This document shows, piece by piece, positions 24,579 to 32,717 of a stretch of 34,794 bases of DNA (its first letter is position 1; the number at the start of each line of letters is the position of its first letter). A model generated the notes under the pieces. The model ran no database searches, was not told the DNA's origin, and was given only the letters and a program-made list of their open reading frames with translations. The stretch spans positions 1 to 34,794 of the forward strand of contig JAFGPZ010000120.1 in the NCBI GenBank assembly GCA_016935935.1. Reading direction: 5' to 3'. The position numbers were made by a program, and so were the translations under genes. This DNA is from Deltaproteobacteria bacterium (GTDB lineage Bacteria > Desulfobacterota > Syntrophia > Syntrophales > UBA2210).

Positions 24579-25149
24579 GATATGCCCAAACGACAACACA
24601 AGCTACCCCCAAAGCAATGAAAGCGCCCGCCACGATAAAGAGAAGCATCCTTACCGTTGACGCTTGAGGCGCCGGACCAATCCGGCTCAAGTACAAACCG
24701 GGGTCTTGTGCCGCCTCTGCTGTTTCCACGGTCACTGTTTGTCCATCATAATGAAGCGATTTGATATCCTTTACTACCGTCAAAGAATCAAGGGGTACAG
24801 TAAAGGGTTTTTCTTTCTGATATTGTAGAATTATTTCGTGGATTTTTATCTTTGCTGGAGATCGGCTGGGATCAAAACGTAAACCAAGAAGCTCTCGGCC
24901 AGAAAGAGAAAAATTCAATATAACCGGCACATTCGCCTGATAAATAACATTCTTTATAGAATCATTTTCATTAAATCCCTTGCCCGTATCATAAAACAAT
25001 TGTGTCTCCACGGGTTTTGAAGATTCGATTGTCATCATGACCTGGCAAGACGAATAATCAGAATGACTTATAGAATATCCATATCCCAGGACACCTCCCA
25101 CCAAACAGAATATGGCAAAAAGAAGATACGATGAGGCATTAAATTTCAT
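24562..25149 (-). CDS. Two-TM membrane protein with periplasmic LRFDP-type beta-rich domain
   Basis: 195 residues. A hydrophobic helix near residues 8-27 and another near 167-189 flank a soluble region of about 140 residues, probably periplasmic. I do not recognise a named family. The soluble region contains LFYDTGKGFN (51-60), VILNFSLSG, LRFDP (90-94), IHEIIL and DPGLYLSRIG (149-158). These align in order with the C-terminal tail of the cytoplasmic GT2 at 11406-12587 (LYLDTGMGFN, FDLSG, YRFDP, INEITLI, DPQILFSSVG). The gene follows the GT39-like gene by 148 bp and its stop overlaps the rfbA remnant, so it may have come with the insertion that cut rfbA. A role in binding glycan or assisting the GT-C enzyme upstream is speculation. 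Confidence 0.8.
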   Translation of the reverse strand: MKFNASSYLLFAIFCLVGGVLGYGYSISHSDYSSCQVMMTIESSKPVETQLFYDTGKGFNENDSIKNVIYQANVPVILNFSLSGRELLGLRFDPSRSPAKIKIHEIILQYQKEKPFTVPLDSLTVVKDIKSLHYDGQTVTVETAEAAQDPGLYLSRIGPAPQASTVRMLLFIVAGAFIALGVACVVVWAYRNSTS

Positions 25150-25297
25150 GCTTTAGCTTCTCTTGAAGCTTCGATAGGCACATAAAGACCTGTGCATAAG
25201 GTCTCACCCTGAGGGGACTCCTCGTGAAACATATAGTCAAATACTTGTAAAATCCATCCATGTGGCTAAGGGTGCAATAATCTAAGGTGTGAATGTA

Positions 25298-27643
25298 TCA
25301 TGGCTTTGGAACGCGATATATTACCACGTCTCTATTTTCGAAGAGTTTTCGAAACCGCCCATCCTTTTCCAGATCGCGAACAAAATAAGTGGGATAAACC
25401 CCCAGATTGGTAATGGCCTCATCCACATGGGCAATCAGGTGCTTCTTGATTACCACCGCACCAATATCGAATTGCCGCAGCATCCTGATCCGCGCATCGT
25501 TATCCCCTTTCCAGAGTTCCCTGAGTCGATATTTCAGATACCAGTCATGCACGTAGGGAAAAAGCCGGTAATTCCCTTCGGGATACATGAAGATCTTCGG
25601 GGGCATAATGGGATTCTCCTGCAAATAGGATATGGCCTCTTGTAATCCCGTTGACACATTTCTGAGATCATAGGTTTTTTTCAGCACCTGACCGCCCTGA
25701 AGAATCGCTATTGCGGCAACGATAGAAATGATGATCTTGGGCCGAGGTAATCTGACGACACCCTCGACGAAAGGCAGCAGGACAAAGGGAAGTCCGGGTA
25801 AAAAGAACCGCGCATCCGGTGCTGTCCGTAGAAAATAAGCCGCTGCGATAATATACGAGATACCCACGGTAAAAAGCCACCAGTGCGACTCTGAATCCCC
25901 ATTTGGGTCTTTCTTCCTATAACGGTAATAGATCATGGCCGCACCCCCCGCCATGATCACCAGCCATAGGATCCCTCCACCGTAAACGAAGAAGTTTTCA
26001 GGAATGCGCAGGTCGCCCGGGTGATTTGCAATGATCTTTGCTTCATAGGGCGTGACGGTCTTGATCTCCTGAGTCTGTGCCTTTCCGGATGAAGATATGG
26101 CCGCCTTCTCATCGCCGAGGTTTCCACTGCGCGAATTCGCTGCAGGGAGTTGTTCTCTAACAGGACTGCTGACCGTATCCTTTATAATAGAGGCAATCTT
26201 CTGTAATTGTTCCAACGGGTAGAAACCGTCGCCGCCATATTTCTTCAGCATCCCTCCCATGCCCCAGATAAAAGACCCCAGAATGATCGTGGAAATTATA
26301 AGTGCCGCCACTGCACGCCGCCACGTACTGGCTTTATATTCCCAGAATCCCATCAAAACGAAAAAAACCGGCAGGAAAAGCAGTGCTGAAATCTTCAAAC
26401 CGATCGCCACGGCCATGAAGAGCGAAGCCCAGAACCAGCGCCGTTTCCAGAGCAGATAAAACGCTGTTAATATCTGCGCCGCCATGGGAATATCCTGATA
26501 GAAAGCCACAGAAAAGATAAGGCTTATCGGTAAGGATGCCAGAACAAGAAGATACAGCACCGGCACATAGGAATCCTTTCTGCCATGCTGTCTGGCCAGA
26601 AGGAACGCCATCCAGAGAAACTGTAGCCAGAAAAGAGACTGGTAAACCTGTACGGCATAGAATGATCCACCGGTGATACGAAAAACCATGCCCCCCAGGT
26701 AATGCCAGAGGCAGGAATGGGGGTAACGACGGAGGTCTTCACCCCCCCATGCTGTGGGGATGTGTGCATAGAAATTCGGTTGTGAAAGGTTTTTAGACTG
26801 GTCAACGAGCATGTAATAATGTGTGACCTCATCGCCGATCATGGCCTGCGGCGTAATGATTCCCACCATGAGCACGGCCAGAAAAGATATACCAATGATG
26901 ACGAATGAAGCGATCTGGGGCCCGGTAAGATGCCTGGGCAAATAAGATTTTCTCTCGATATCATCGTGGGATTGTGAAGGCGATATTGCCGGTATCGCAA
27001 TAGGCGCTTCATCAGCAATTCTAACCTTTTCGGATTGTAAACCTGGATTCAGGCCCGCAACCTTATTGGACAGTTCCGCAAGTTTCGCTTCCAGAATAGC
27101 ACATCGCTGGGCAATCTCCGTCTGCCTTTTTCGCATACCGGAAAGAGCAATAGAAAAATGAAAAGCAATCAGGAGTAGAAATGTAAAAACGATACCCACG
27201 ACCGAGGTAACATACTGGGTTCCCAGCAGCAAACTGAAGAAGTCGAGGATCTGGGGAAAGAAAGCCGCTATCAGAATGATCAGTCCCGTCGTAATCCACA
27301 TAATGGCATAACGTTCCTGGAGGTGGGACCTCCGTATCGCTTCAATAGTGATAACGACAACCAGAAAACTCATAACAATCATGATAATGCGGATCCGCGT
27401 TAGGAAACTCGTATCTGCCAGAAAACGGAGAATCCGGGGATCAATAGCTATCAGAACCATGGAGATCCCCGCGATCAGGCCCAGAGTAGTCCAAACAATT
27501 CTGATCCTCTTTCCCCAGAGGGCAGTGCCAACCCAGACGCAGATCAGAATGCCGAGGAAAGCCACGACAACGCGCGGCGCCGTTGTTCCCGCCCATTGCG
27601 CGATGAAGATCTCAACATTATTGATGAGTTGCTGAAGATTCAT
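25298..27643 (-). CDS. Fusion of tandem DUF2304-like modules with a GT-C (GT39/ArnT-like) glycosyltransferase
   Basis: 781 residues. The N-terminal part has two similar membrane modules: IVWTTLGLIAGI ... DPRIL (about 49-105) and IMWITTGLIILI ... FPQIL (about 114-172). The second closely matches DUF2304, a small membrane family encoded beside DPM1-like GT2 genes. A coiled-coil-like linker (RKRQTEIAQRCAILEAKLAEL) and a polar stretch lead to a GT-C domain from about residue 240: GDEVTHYY (D271, E272, the catalytic acidic pair expected in the first periplasmic loop), then about ten helices with FYQDIPMAAQ and KISALLFLP. It would use polyprenyl-phosphate sugar made by the GT2 at 27640, with which it overlaps by ATGA. 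The fused DUF2304 pair is unusual. Confidence 0.85.
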   Translation of the reverse strand: MNLQQLINNVEIFIAQWAGTTAPRVVVAFLGILICVWVGTALWGKRIRIVWTTLGLIAGISMVLIAIDPRILRFLADTSFLTRIRIIMIVMSFLVVVITIEAIRRSHLQERYAIMWITTGLIILIAAFFPQILDFFSLLLGTQYVTSVVGIVFTFLLLIAFHFSIALSGMRKRQTEIAQRCAILEAKLAELSNKVAGLNPGLQSEKVRIADEAPIAIPAISPSQSHDDIERKSYLPRHLTGPQIASFVIIGISFLAVLMVGIITPQAMIGDEVTHYYMLVDQSKNLSQPNFYAHIPTAWGGEDLRRYPHSCLWHYLGGMVFRITGGSFYAVQVYQSLFWLQFLWMAFLLARQHGRKDSYVPVLYLLVLASLPISLIFSVAFYQDIPMAAQILTAFYLLWKRRWFWASLFMAVAIGLKISALLFLPVFFVLMGFWEYKASTWRRAVAALIISTIILGSFIWGMGGMLKKYGGDGFYPLEQLQKIASIIKDTVSSPVREQLPAANSRSGNLGDEKAAISSSGKAQTQEIKTVTPYEAKIIANHPGDLRIPENFFVYGGGILWLVIMAGGAAMIYYRYRKKDPNGDSESHWWLFTVGISYIIAAAYFLRTAPDARFFLPGLPFVLLPFVEGVVRLPRPKIIISIVAAIAILQGGQVLKKTYDLRNVSTGLQEAISYLQENPIMPPKIFMYPEGNYRLFPYVHDWYLKYRLRELWKGDNDARIRMLRQFDIGAVVIKKHLIAHVDEAITNLGVYPTYFVRDLEKDGRFRKLFENRDVVIYRVPKP

Positions 27644-28374
27644 ACAATATGATCCCTATTATCTTGTCTGAAACGGGGGTTTATAGGGCGGATTCGATCC
27701 ACTACCAGGGCAAGACCGACCTTCACCATATAATAAACAGTTCCCCATGCACCAATGGATGAACGGCCGGACATGCGCGGGCGGAAGTCGACCGCCTCTT
27801 CCTTAAAGCTGAATCCATAGCGTCTGAGCAGGGCTATGGCCTCAGGTTCAGGATATTCCGTGGGGTAATCATGGGCAAAATAGTACAGCAGTTTACGATT
27901 GACGAGCCAGAAACCGGAGGTTGGATCTGTGATACGGCTTCTGCATATCCGGGACAGGAAGAAGGCAAGTATCTTGATTCCCAGAAAGCGGAAGAGTGAA
28001 CTGACATAGAAACCTCTGCCCGCAAAGCGGGAGCCGATGATCAGGTCCGCATTCCCCTCCTCCATGGCCGAAAGCAACTTGGGTATTGCAGCGGGCGGAT
28101 GTTGGCCATCGCCGTCAATGCGTATGACATACCGATAACCCCTTTCATAGGCATATCTAAACCCGGTCTGGACTGCGCCTCCCACGCCAAGGTTGCAGGG
28201 CAGATCAAGGACAGTGACTCCCCTTTTCCTGGCCAGAAAGGCGGTGGAATCTGTAGACCCGTCACTGATAACGATCACATCCAGATCAGGAACATCCTGC
28301 GCCAGTTCATTGAGGAGGTTGTCAATGGCGCCTTCCTCATTATAGGCAGGAATAATGACAACATCTTTAGTCAT
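27640..28374 (-). CDS. Polyprenyl-phosphate sugar synthase-like GT2 (DPM1/DPG synthase type)
   Basis: 244 residues forming one GT-A domain: VVIIPAYNEEG (5-15), VISDGSTD, NLGVGGAVQTGF, the donor/metal site DGDGQHPP (D87-H92), GSRFAGRG, and ITDPTSGFWLVNR. This is the pattern of dolichol- or undecaprenyl-phosphate hexosyl synthases that move a sugar from a nucleotide donor to polyprenyl phosphate on the cytoplasmic face. There are no C-terminal TM helices, so it depends on partners, and DUF2304 proteins are its common neighbour; here that module is fused to the GT-C enzyme downstream. ATGA overlaps exist on both sides (28371-28374 and 27640-27643), so three genes are coupled. The transferred sugar is unknown. 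Confidence 0.9.
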   Translation of the reverse strand: MTKDVVIIPAYNEEGAIDNLLNELAQDVPDLDVIVISDGSTDSTAFLARKRGVTVLDLPCNLGVGGAVQTGFRYAYERGYRYVIRIDGDGQHPPAAIPKLLSAMEEGNADLIIGSRFAGRGFYVSSLFRFLGIKILAFFLSRICRSRITDPTSGFWLVNRKLLYYFAHDYPTEYPEPEAIALLRRYGFSFKEEAVDFRPRMSGRSSIGAWGTVYYMVKVGLALVVDRIRPINPRFRQDNRDHIV

Positions 28375-29204
28375 TTTCTCACCGAAAACTTATTCAAGGA
28401 GCTTTCACTGTTCTTCTCGCACCGAAGCATTCTGATGGTCTGTATATAGATTATTTCAGGAGTGATCTTTTTTGCTCCACATAGCAACAGGACAAACAGG
28501 TAACGGAAAAGGTAATATGCGTGATAATATAGATTGTTCCTGTGATATTTACAGATAACGCACCAATGCTCGAATACGGATCGGATCATTTTTCCATTAT
28601 TGGACACACCGGTCGTGTCAACGAGTGATACATACAGAGGAATATGCCTAAAAAGTCCTTGATTCATGTAAAGAGCGTACAAATAATAAAAATCGGCAGC
28701 TACTTTATACCGAAGATCAAACTGATATCTCTCCATGATTTTCCTTCTTAGAAAAAACGATTGGTGGGAAGTCATCAGCCCCTTCCAGAAATACCTAAGA
28801 TCTCCCGCTTTTCTGAATTCCTTATATCTCATTTCACCGTAAAAATAAACGGCATCCCCATAGATAACATCGATATTTGCCGGCACAGCCTTCGAATAGA
28901 TATCCTCAAGGACATGGTCATTAAAGAATACATCTCCGGAATTAAGAAATATGATCCATTCACCGGTTGCCTTTTGGGACCCCTTGTTCATGGCGTGAAA
29001 AATTCCCTCATCAGGCTCCGATACCCAATTGTCGATTACACTATCATACTTCGTCAGAAGCTCACGTGTCCCATCCCCAGACCCACCATCGATAACGATA
29101 TATTCCTTATTTTTGTAGGTTTGAGAAACAACGCTGTCGATTGTCTTCAGGAGATTGCCGGCATCATTGTAAGTCACCGTTATAATGGTCACTTTATCTT
29201 GCAT
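28371..29204 (-). CDS. GT2 glycosyltransferase, WcaA/WfgS-like
   Basis: 277 residues. The GT-A domain starts VTIITVTYNDAGNL (5-18), then YIVIDGGSGDGT, SEPDEGIFHAMNKG and the donor site LNSGD (N88-D91). The set IDGGSxDGT plus DxGIxxAMNKG plus NSGD marks the WfgS/WcaA-like GT2 subgroup, common in O-antigen and colanic-acid clusters. The C-terminal region is basic with some hydrophobic helix character (YYLFRYLFVLLLCG), so membrane association is likely. It starts two bases after the GT4 gene at 29207 and overlaps the next gene by ATGA. Substrate unknown. Confidence 0.9.
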   Translation of the reverse strand: MQDKVTIITVTYNDAGNLLKTIDSVVSQTYKNKEYIVIDGGSGDGTRELLTKYDSVIDNWVSEPDEGIFHAMNKGSQKATGEWIIFLNSGDVFFNDHVLEDIYSKAVPANIDVIYGDAVYFYGEMRYKEFRKAGDLRYFWKGLMTSHQSFFLRRKIMERYQFDLRYKVAADFYYLYALYMNQGLFRHIPLYVSLVDTTGVSNNGKMIRSVFEHWCVICKYHRNNLYYHAYYLFRYLFVLLLCGAKKITPEIIYIQTIRMLRCEKNSESSLNKFSVRK

Positions 29205-29206
29205 GG

Positions 29207-30325
29207 TTATGGCCCGGAAGATCCGTTGGTTGCCAATGCTTCTTTGTAAACGTGGCTTGTCTCTGCCGCTGTTTTTTCCCAGGTAAATTTTCTGGCCTGC
29301 ACAAATCCCCTTTCAATCAATGCCTGCCTATAGCTTGTATCAGACACGATTCGGTCAACCGCCTCCTCCATGGAATCCTTATCATGGGGAACGAAATACG
29401 AAGCAGCGTCGCCACCAACTTCCATCAACGAGCTGACATTGCTCGAAACGACGGGGCATCCGCAGGACATGGCTTCTAAAACCGGAATTCCAAAGCCCTC
29501 ATAGCGGGAGGGGCATATATATGCGATGGCGCTGCGATACAGATAGGCCAGCACCTGATCATTGCCCGACAGAAATATCACTCTATCGGCAATATCGAGC
29601 TCCCTCAATGTCATCATTTCTTTCCGTGTGAAACTTCCGCCCCCGAAACAGATCAAAAATAAATTGTTCCGAATCAGAATTTTTCGGATCGATTCAGCCA
29701 AAGTCAGGAAATTTTTATATTCATACCTCTGACCTACAAACAAGAGAAAGTTTCCAGGAATAGAAATATTCATATCGCGGACAGGCGAAAACGGGGAAAC
29801 GCCAAGGTATATCACCCTGATTTTATCGGCCTTGATGCCAAAGATTTTTATGATATCCTTTTTCGTATTTTCCGAAATGGCAATGATCAAAGAGGCCGCC
29901 TGCGCGAGTCTTTTTTTCTTCTCTGATGTCTTGGAAGAGGGAGAGAAATAATCAGGGAATATTTCATGAATCATATCATAAATGGTCAGAACATACGGCT
30001 TGCCGGAGAGGTAGGGTAAAAAATAAGGGTCATAATAGGTGGGGTGAAACACATCGAAAGGAATTGAGCTATCGGTAAACTTTTGGACGGTATGGTAACG
30101 ATTGATATAAGCCACCAGCCAATTGAACCCTTTCGCGATATATTCCAATTGCCTGTACTGAATAGTGTTCAGGTCTTTCAGATACGAATTCGCGGACAGG
30201 ACAATGGGAAGGTGGATTTCAAAGCCCTGCTTTTTTTGCACACCCCTGATGACTTCAAAAAAATAGCGCGATATGCCGCCATATTTCTGCATGCTGAACG
30301 CTTGATGATCATATAAGATTTTCAT
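29207..30325 (-). CDS. GT4 glycosyltransferase (mannosyltransferase-like)
   Basis: 372 residues, GT-B. The N terminus MKILYDHQAFSMQKYGGISRY is that of GT4 enzymes annotated as mannosyl- or rhamnosyltransferases of O-antigen loci. YVLTIYDMIHEIFPDYF follows, then IAISENTKKDI and the donor half FLLFVGQRYEYKN. The EX7E motif is in CPSRYEGFGIPVLEAMSCG (E276, E284). A cytoplasmic enzyme; the sugar cannot be set from sequence. The ATG at 30323-30325 lacks a clear ribosome site. A 127-bp palindromic repeat lies immediately upstream (30345-30471), so this gene may start a new transcript or be partly insulated from the GT2 gene at 30591. Confidence 0.92.
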   Translation of the reverse strand: MKILYDHQAFSMQKYGGISRYFFEVIRGVQKKQGFEIHLPIVLSANSYLKDLNTIQYRQLEYIAKGFNWLVAYINRYHTVQKFTDSSIPFDVFHPTYYDPYFLPYLSGKPYVLTIYDMIHEIFPDYFSPSSKTSEKKKRLAQAASLIIAISENTKKDIIKIFGIKADKIRVIYLGVSPFSPVRDMNISIPGNFLLFVGQRYEYKNFLTLAESIRKILIRNNLFLICFGGGSFTRKEMMTLRELDIADRVIFLSGNDQVLAYLYRSAIAYICPSRYEGFGIPVLEAMSCGCPVVSSNVSSLMEVGGDAASYFVPHDKDSMEEAVDRIVSDTSYRQALIERGFVQARKFTWEKTAAETSHVYKEALATNGSSGP

Positions 30326-30344
30326 GGGTGGATTCTTGATGGTT

Positions 30345-30471
30345 TCGTAAAAAGTCTCCTCAGCTTTTCATTTCGAGTGAAACGAAAAATCTTTAAACCG
30401 TAACGCACTGAAAAGATAAGATTTCTCCCTCTGCTCGAAATGACATATTCGCTAAGCCCGACTTTTTACGA
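30345..30471. repeat. Palindromic repeat element (MITE/REP-like) between two glycosyltransferase genes
   Basis: The outer arms TCGTAAAAAGTC (30345-30356) and GACTTTTTACGA (30460-30471) are perfect inverted repeats. Inside them CATTTCGAG (30369-30377) pairs with CTCGAAATG (30434-30442), and AAATCTT (30387-30393) pairs with AAGATTT (30418-30424). The whole 127 bp can fold into one long imperfect hairpin. It has no coding frame. The form fits a non-autonomous miniature transposon or an intergenic palindrome carried in many copies. In a transcript from 31499 it would also form a large stem between two genes. Confidence 0.7.
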
Positions 30472-30508
30472 CCTCATTATTCTTAGATGATTAAACTTTA
30501 GAAATTGT

Positions 30509-30538
30509 CTATCTGTCCCTCGTTAATAGGACAGGTAG
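30509..30538. repeat. Short hairpin downstream of GT2 gene
   Basis: CTATCTGTCC (30509-30518) and GGACAGGTAG (30529-30538) pair over ten bases with one G-U and a ten-base loop. It lies about 50 bp past the stop of the GT2 gene at 30591 in the direction of transcription. No clear U-run follows on the minus strand, so an intrinsic terminator is possible but not shown. Confidence 0.4.
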
Positions 30539-30590
30539 AAGTGTTTTTCATGCTGGTGTCTCTGGAGTTATTGGGGTTTGTCTGGACATG

Positions 30591-31499
30591 CTACCAGAAT
30601 CGTTTTGTGTTTAAAACATAGCCAAGTAACTCGCCCATTAATCGCATTCGTATATACAGGTATCCTCGCATACCCCTCGCTCCCACTTTTTTATCCAATC
30701 TCACAAGGAAAAAAAGGGGGAGGGCTAAGATTTTTTTTAAGTAATTTATTGAAATTATCTTGCTTTTCTCTATTTCAGCCAAGGCCTTGCCGTTCTGATA
30801 ACATCTTCGGAATATGAATCTGAAATCGAAATTGTTCTCGGAAATGAGATGTTTCACAATGATATCATTATCATACCAGAGTATCGGCGAAAGCCTTGAG
30901 AGCCTTCGAAAAAATTCCGTTTCTTCGGCCACGCCGACCGCATGACCCCGCATGCCGTATTGAACTGAAAACCCGTTGTTCTCCAAAAGGATGGCCTTTT
31001 TGAAGACCATGTTGGAACCGAAAAAACCATATTGAAGTTCATCGCCCGTTAAAAAGCGCTTTTCCTCACCCCACGACAGAATTTCAACATCGACTGGATA
31101 CCATCCAGGAACCGGTCTCGCAGCGAAAGGAATGATTTTCCCGCCTACGACATCGGGTTCCGGTTTTATATTTTCAAATGCGTCAACAACCCGTCTCGCC
31201 CAATCGCTGTGGGCCTTTGCGTCATCATCGATATAGCCGACATACTTGCCATTCGCTTCTTGCCAGCCGCGATTACGGGCATGACTCAACCCTTGTTTCA
31301 ATTCATTGACAACTGTGATGTTCCCATGGCCCTCGGCGTACCTTTCCGCAATCGCCTGTGTATCGTCCGTAGAGTTGTTGTTGACCAGAACAATCTCAAA
31401 GTCCGCCACCGGCAGGGTTTGATTCACCAGAGAATCGAGGCAAGAAACCAACAGAGGTGAACGATTATAGGTGCAGACAATGACGGATAATTTTACCAT
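30591..31499 (-). CDS. GT2 glycosyltransferase
   Basis: About 302 residues from the ATG at 31497-31499. GT-A motifs: KLSVIVCTYNRS, LVNNNSTDDT, GLSHARNRGW, the donor site YIDDDA and the acceptor block VAEETEFFRRL. After the domain lies a hydrophobic C-terminal stretch (ILALPLFFLVRL), suggesting membrane contact. The pattern CTYNRSPLLxxCLDSLxxQ with DDD is common in general O-antigen GT2 enzymes, so the sugar is open. The frame is also open back to a GTG at 31538, giving a 13-residue extension, less likely since the core motif normally starts within five residues of Met. It lies downstream of the radical SAM gene (15-55 bp depending on start). Confidence 0.9.
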   Translation of the reverse strand: MVKLSVIVCTYNRSPLLVSCLDSLVNQTLPVADFEIVLVNNNSTDDTQAIAERYAEGHGNITVVNELKQGLSHARNRGWQEANGKYVGYIDDDAKAHSDWARRVVDAFENIKPEPDVVGGKIIPFAARPVPGWYPVDVEILSWGEEKRFLTGDELQYGFFGSNMVFKKAILLENNGFSVQYGMRGHAVGVAEETEFFRRLSRLSPILWYDNDIIVKHLISENNFDFRFIFRRCYQNGKALAEIEKSKIISINYLKKILALPLFFLVRLDKKVGARGMRGYLYIRMRLMGELLGYVLNTKRFW

Positions 31500-31553
31500 G
31501 ATGTCCACGCTGGTGTAATCAGCAAGGGAATTGAGCACCTAAAGCCCACAGAT

Positions 31554-32717
31554 CTATAAGCGGAGAGCAGATCTCTCCGCCTGTGTCCAGTCCAGCACAT
31601 GAGAGCTTTTAGTGATCGGGCCATCCCAGCAGATGGCGTTTCCACAACAGCCGCATTCGGGAACTTGCGGATAAGCCCCCTTCAGATTTGAACGCCTTAG
31701 CGTCTGCCAGAAGGCATTATTCCAAAAAGCCGAGTAATGCTGGGTCAAGAGGTTTCCAGAATCGTATTGTCGGTTGTCGATCTTTGGCCTGAAAAGGATC
31801 TCGCTTGCCGGGCACGGATAGACATCCCCGTTGAAATTGACGTAAAGCGATTTCCAAGGATGGATGCACTCACGCGGTCGCTGTACCGCATTCGTGAAGA
31901 GTGGATCATGTTCAATGGAAATGCCCCGCTTCAACGCCTCCCGCTCCGCGGCCAGCACCATCCGATCCGAAAGTTCCTGGTCATAGTAGAGAGAATCTTC
32001 AGGATGAATAGTTTCCGAGCGTCCGGCCCTCAGGCGCTGCGATTCAGGATACACGCGCACATAAGCCATTCTCACACCATCAACACCCAGATCGGTCGCC
32101 AAGCGAACAAAATCGGTCAGTTCATAAATGTTCTGACGCATCAGCACAAAAGAAAGCAGGATCTGAACAGGCGCATGCAGGACATGTCGCAGATGAACCA
32201 GCAGCTTCAGGTTTTCCATCACGGCCACGAATGCATCCCGCCCTGATACGGAGTGGAAGGTCTCTCGAGTGGCCGCGTTGATCGAAACCAGGAAGTGGAC
32301 GCCGTTTATCAGCATCCGCCTGAGCATTTCTTCCCTGACGGCAATGAAGTTGGATATGACCATATGCCGGACAACCGGATAGTTTTCACGAGTGAATTCA
32401 GTAATATCAGACAGTTCAGGATTCAGAAAAGGCTCCCCGCCGCCTCCGTAGGTGATATCGACCACCCACTTCATGTCCAGATGGTTGCATAGCGTTCGCA
32501 TCCGCTTAAGCGTCAGCATTTCACTACTCCCGCAGCTCAGGTAATCGTGCCCGCACATGATGCACTGGGAATTGCATATATCCGCCATCATGAGGTTCAG
32601 CGATGTCGGCGGAAAATCGAGTCCTGCCTTCCCGAAACGAACGGCAGCAGCAATCTTCCGCTTTGCCCGTTTCAGCCGAATATACGAGGCGACACGCAGA
32701 TATTGAGTCCTGATCAC
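31554..32717 (-). CDS. Radical SAM protein with SPASM-like C-terminal cluster
   Basis: 387 residues. The CxxxCxxC motif for the SAM-binding 4Fe-4S cluster is CNSQCIMC (C48, C52, C55), followed by GGGGEPFLNP (91-100) with the GGEP SAM-contact motif and a TIM-barrel-like body. The C-terminal region has C284, C302, C355, C357, C358 and C363 in the arrangement CIHPW ... GDVYPCP ... CGCCGNAIC, a SPASM/twitch auxiliary-cluster domain. Such enzymes modify peptides or small molecules by radical chemistry, and a few act on sugars. None is a standard part of an O-antigen locus. It is coupled to the upstream GT2 (GTG start overlapping TGA, 32714-32717) and has a strong AAGGAG (32726-32731) eight bases upstream, so it belongs to the operon. 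Substrate unknown. Confidence 0.92.
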   Translation of the reverse strand: MIRTQYLRVASYIRLKRAKRKIAAAVRFGKAGLDFPPTSLNLMMADICNSQCIMCGHDYLSCGSSEMLTLKRMRTLCNHLDMKWVVDITYGGGGEPFLNPELSDITEFTRENYPVVRHMVISNFIAVREEMLRRMLINGVHFLVSINAATRETFHSVSGRDAFVAVMENLKLLVHLRHVLHAPVQILLSFVLMRQNIYELTDFVRLATDLGVDGVRMAYVRVYPESQRLRAGRSETIHPEDSLYYDQELSDRMVLAAEREALKRGISIEHDPLFTNAVQRPRECIHPWKSLYVNFNGDVYPCPASEILFRPKIDNRQYDSGNLLTQHYSAFWNNAFWQTLRRSNLKGAYPQVPECGCCGNAICWDGPITKSSHVLDWTQAERSALRL

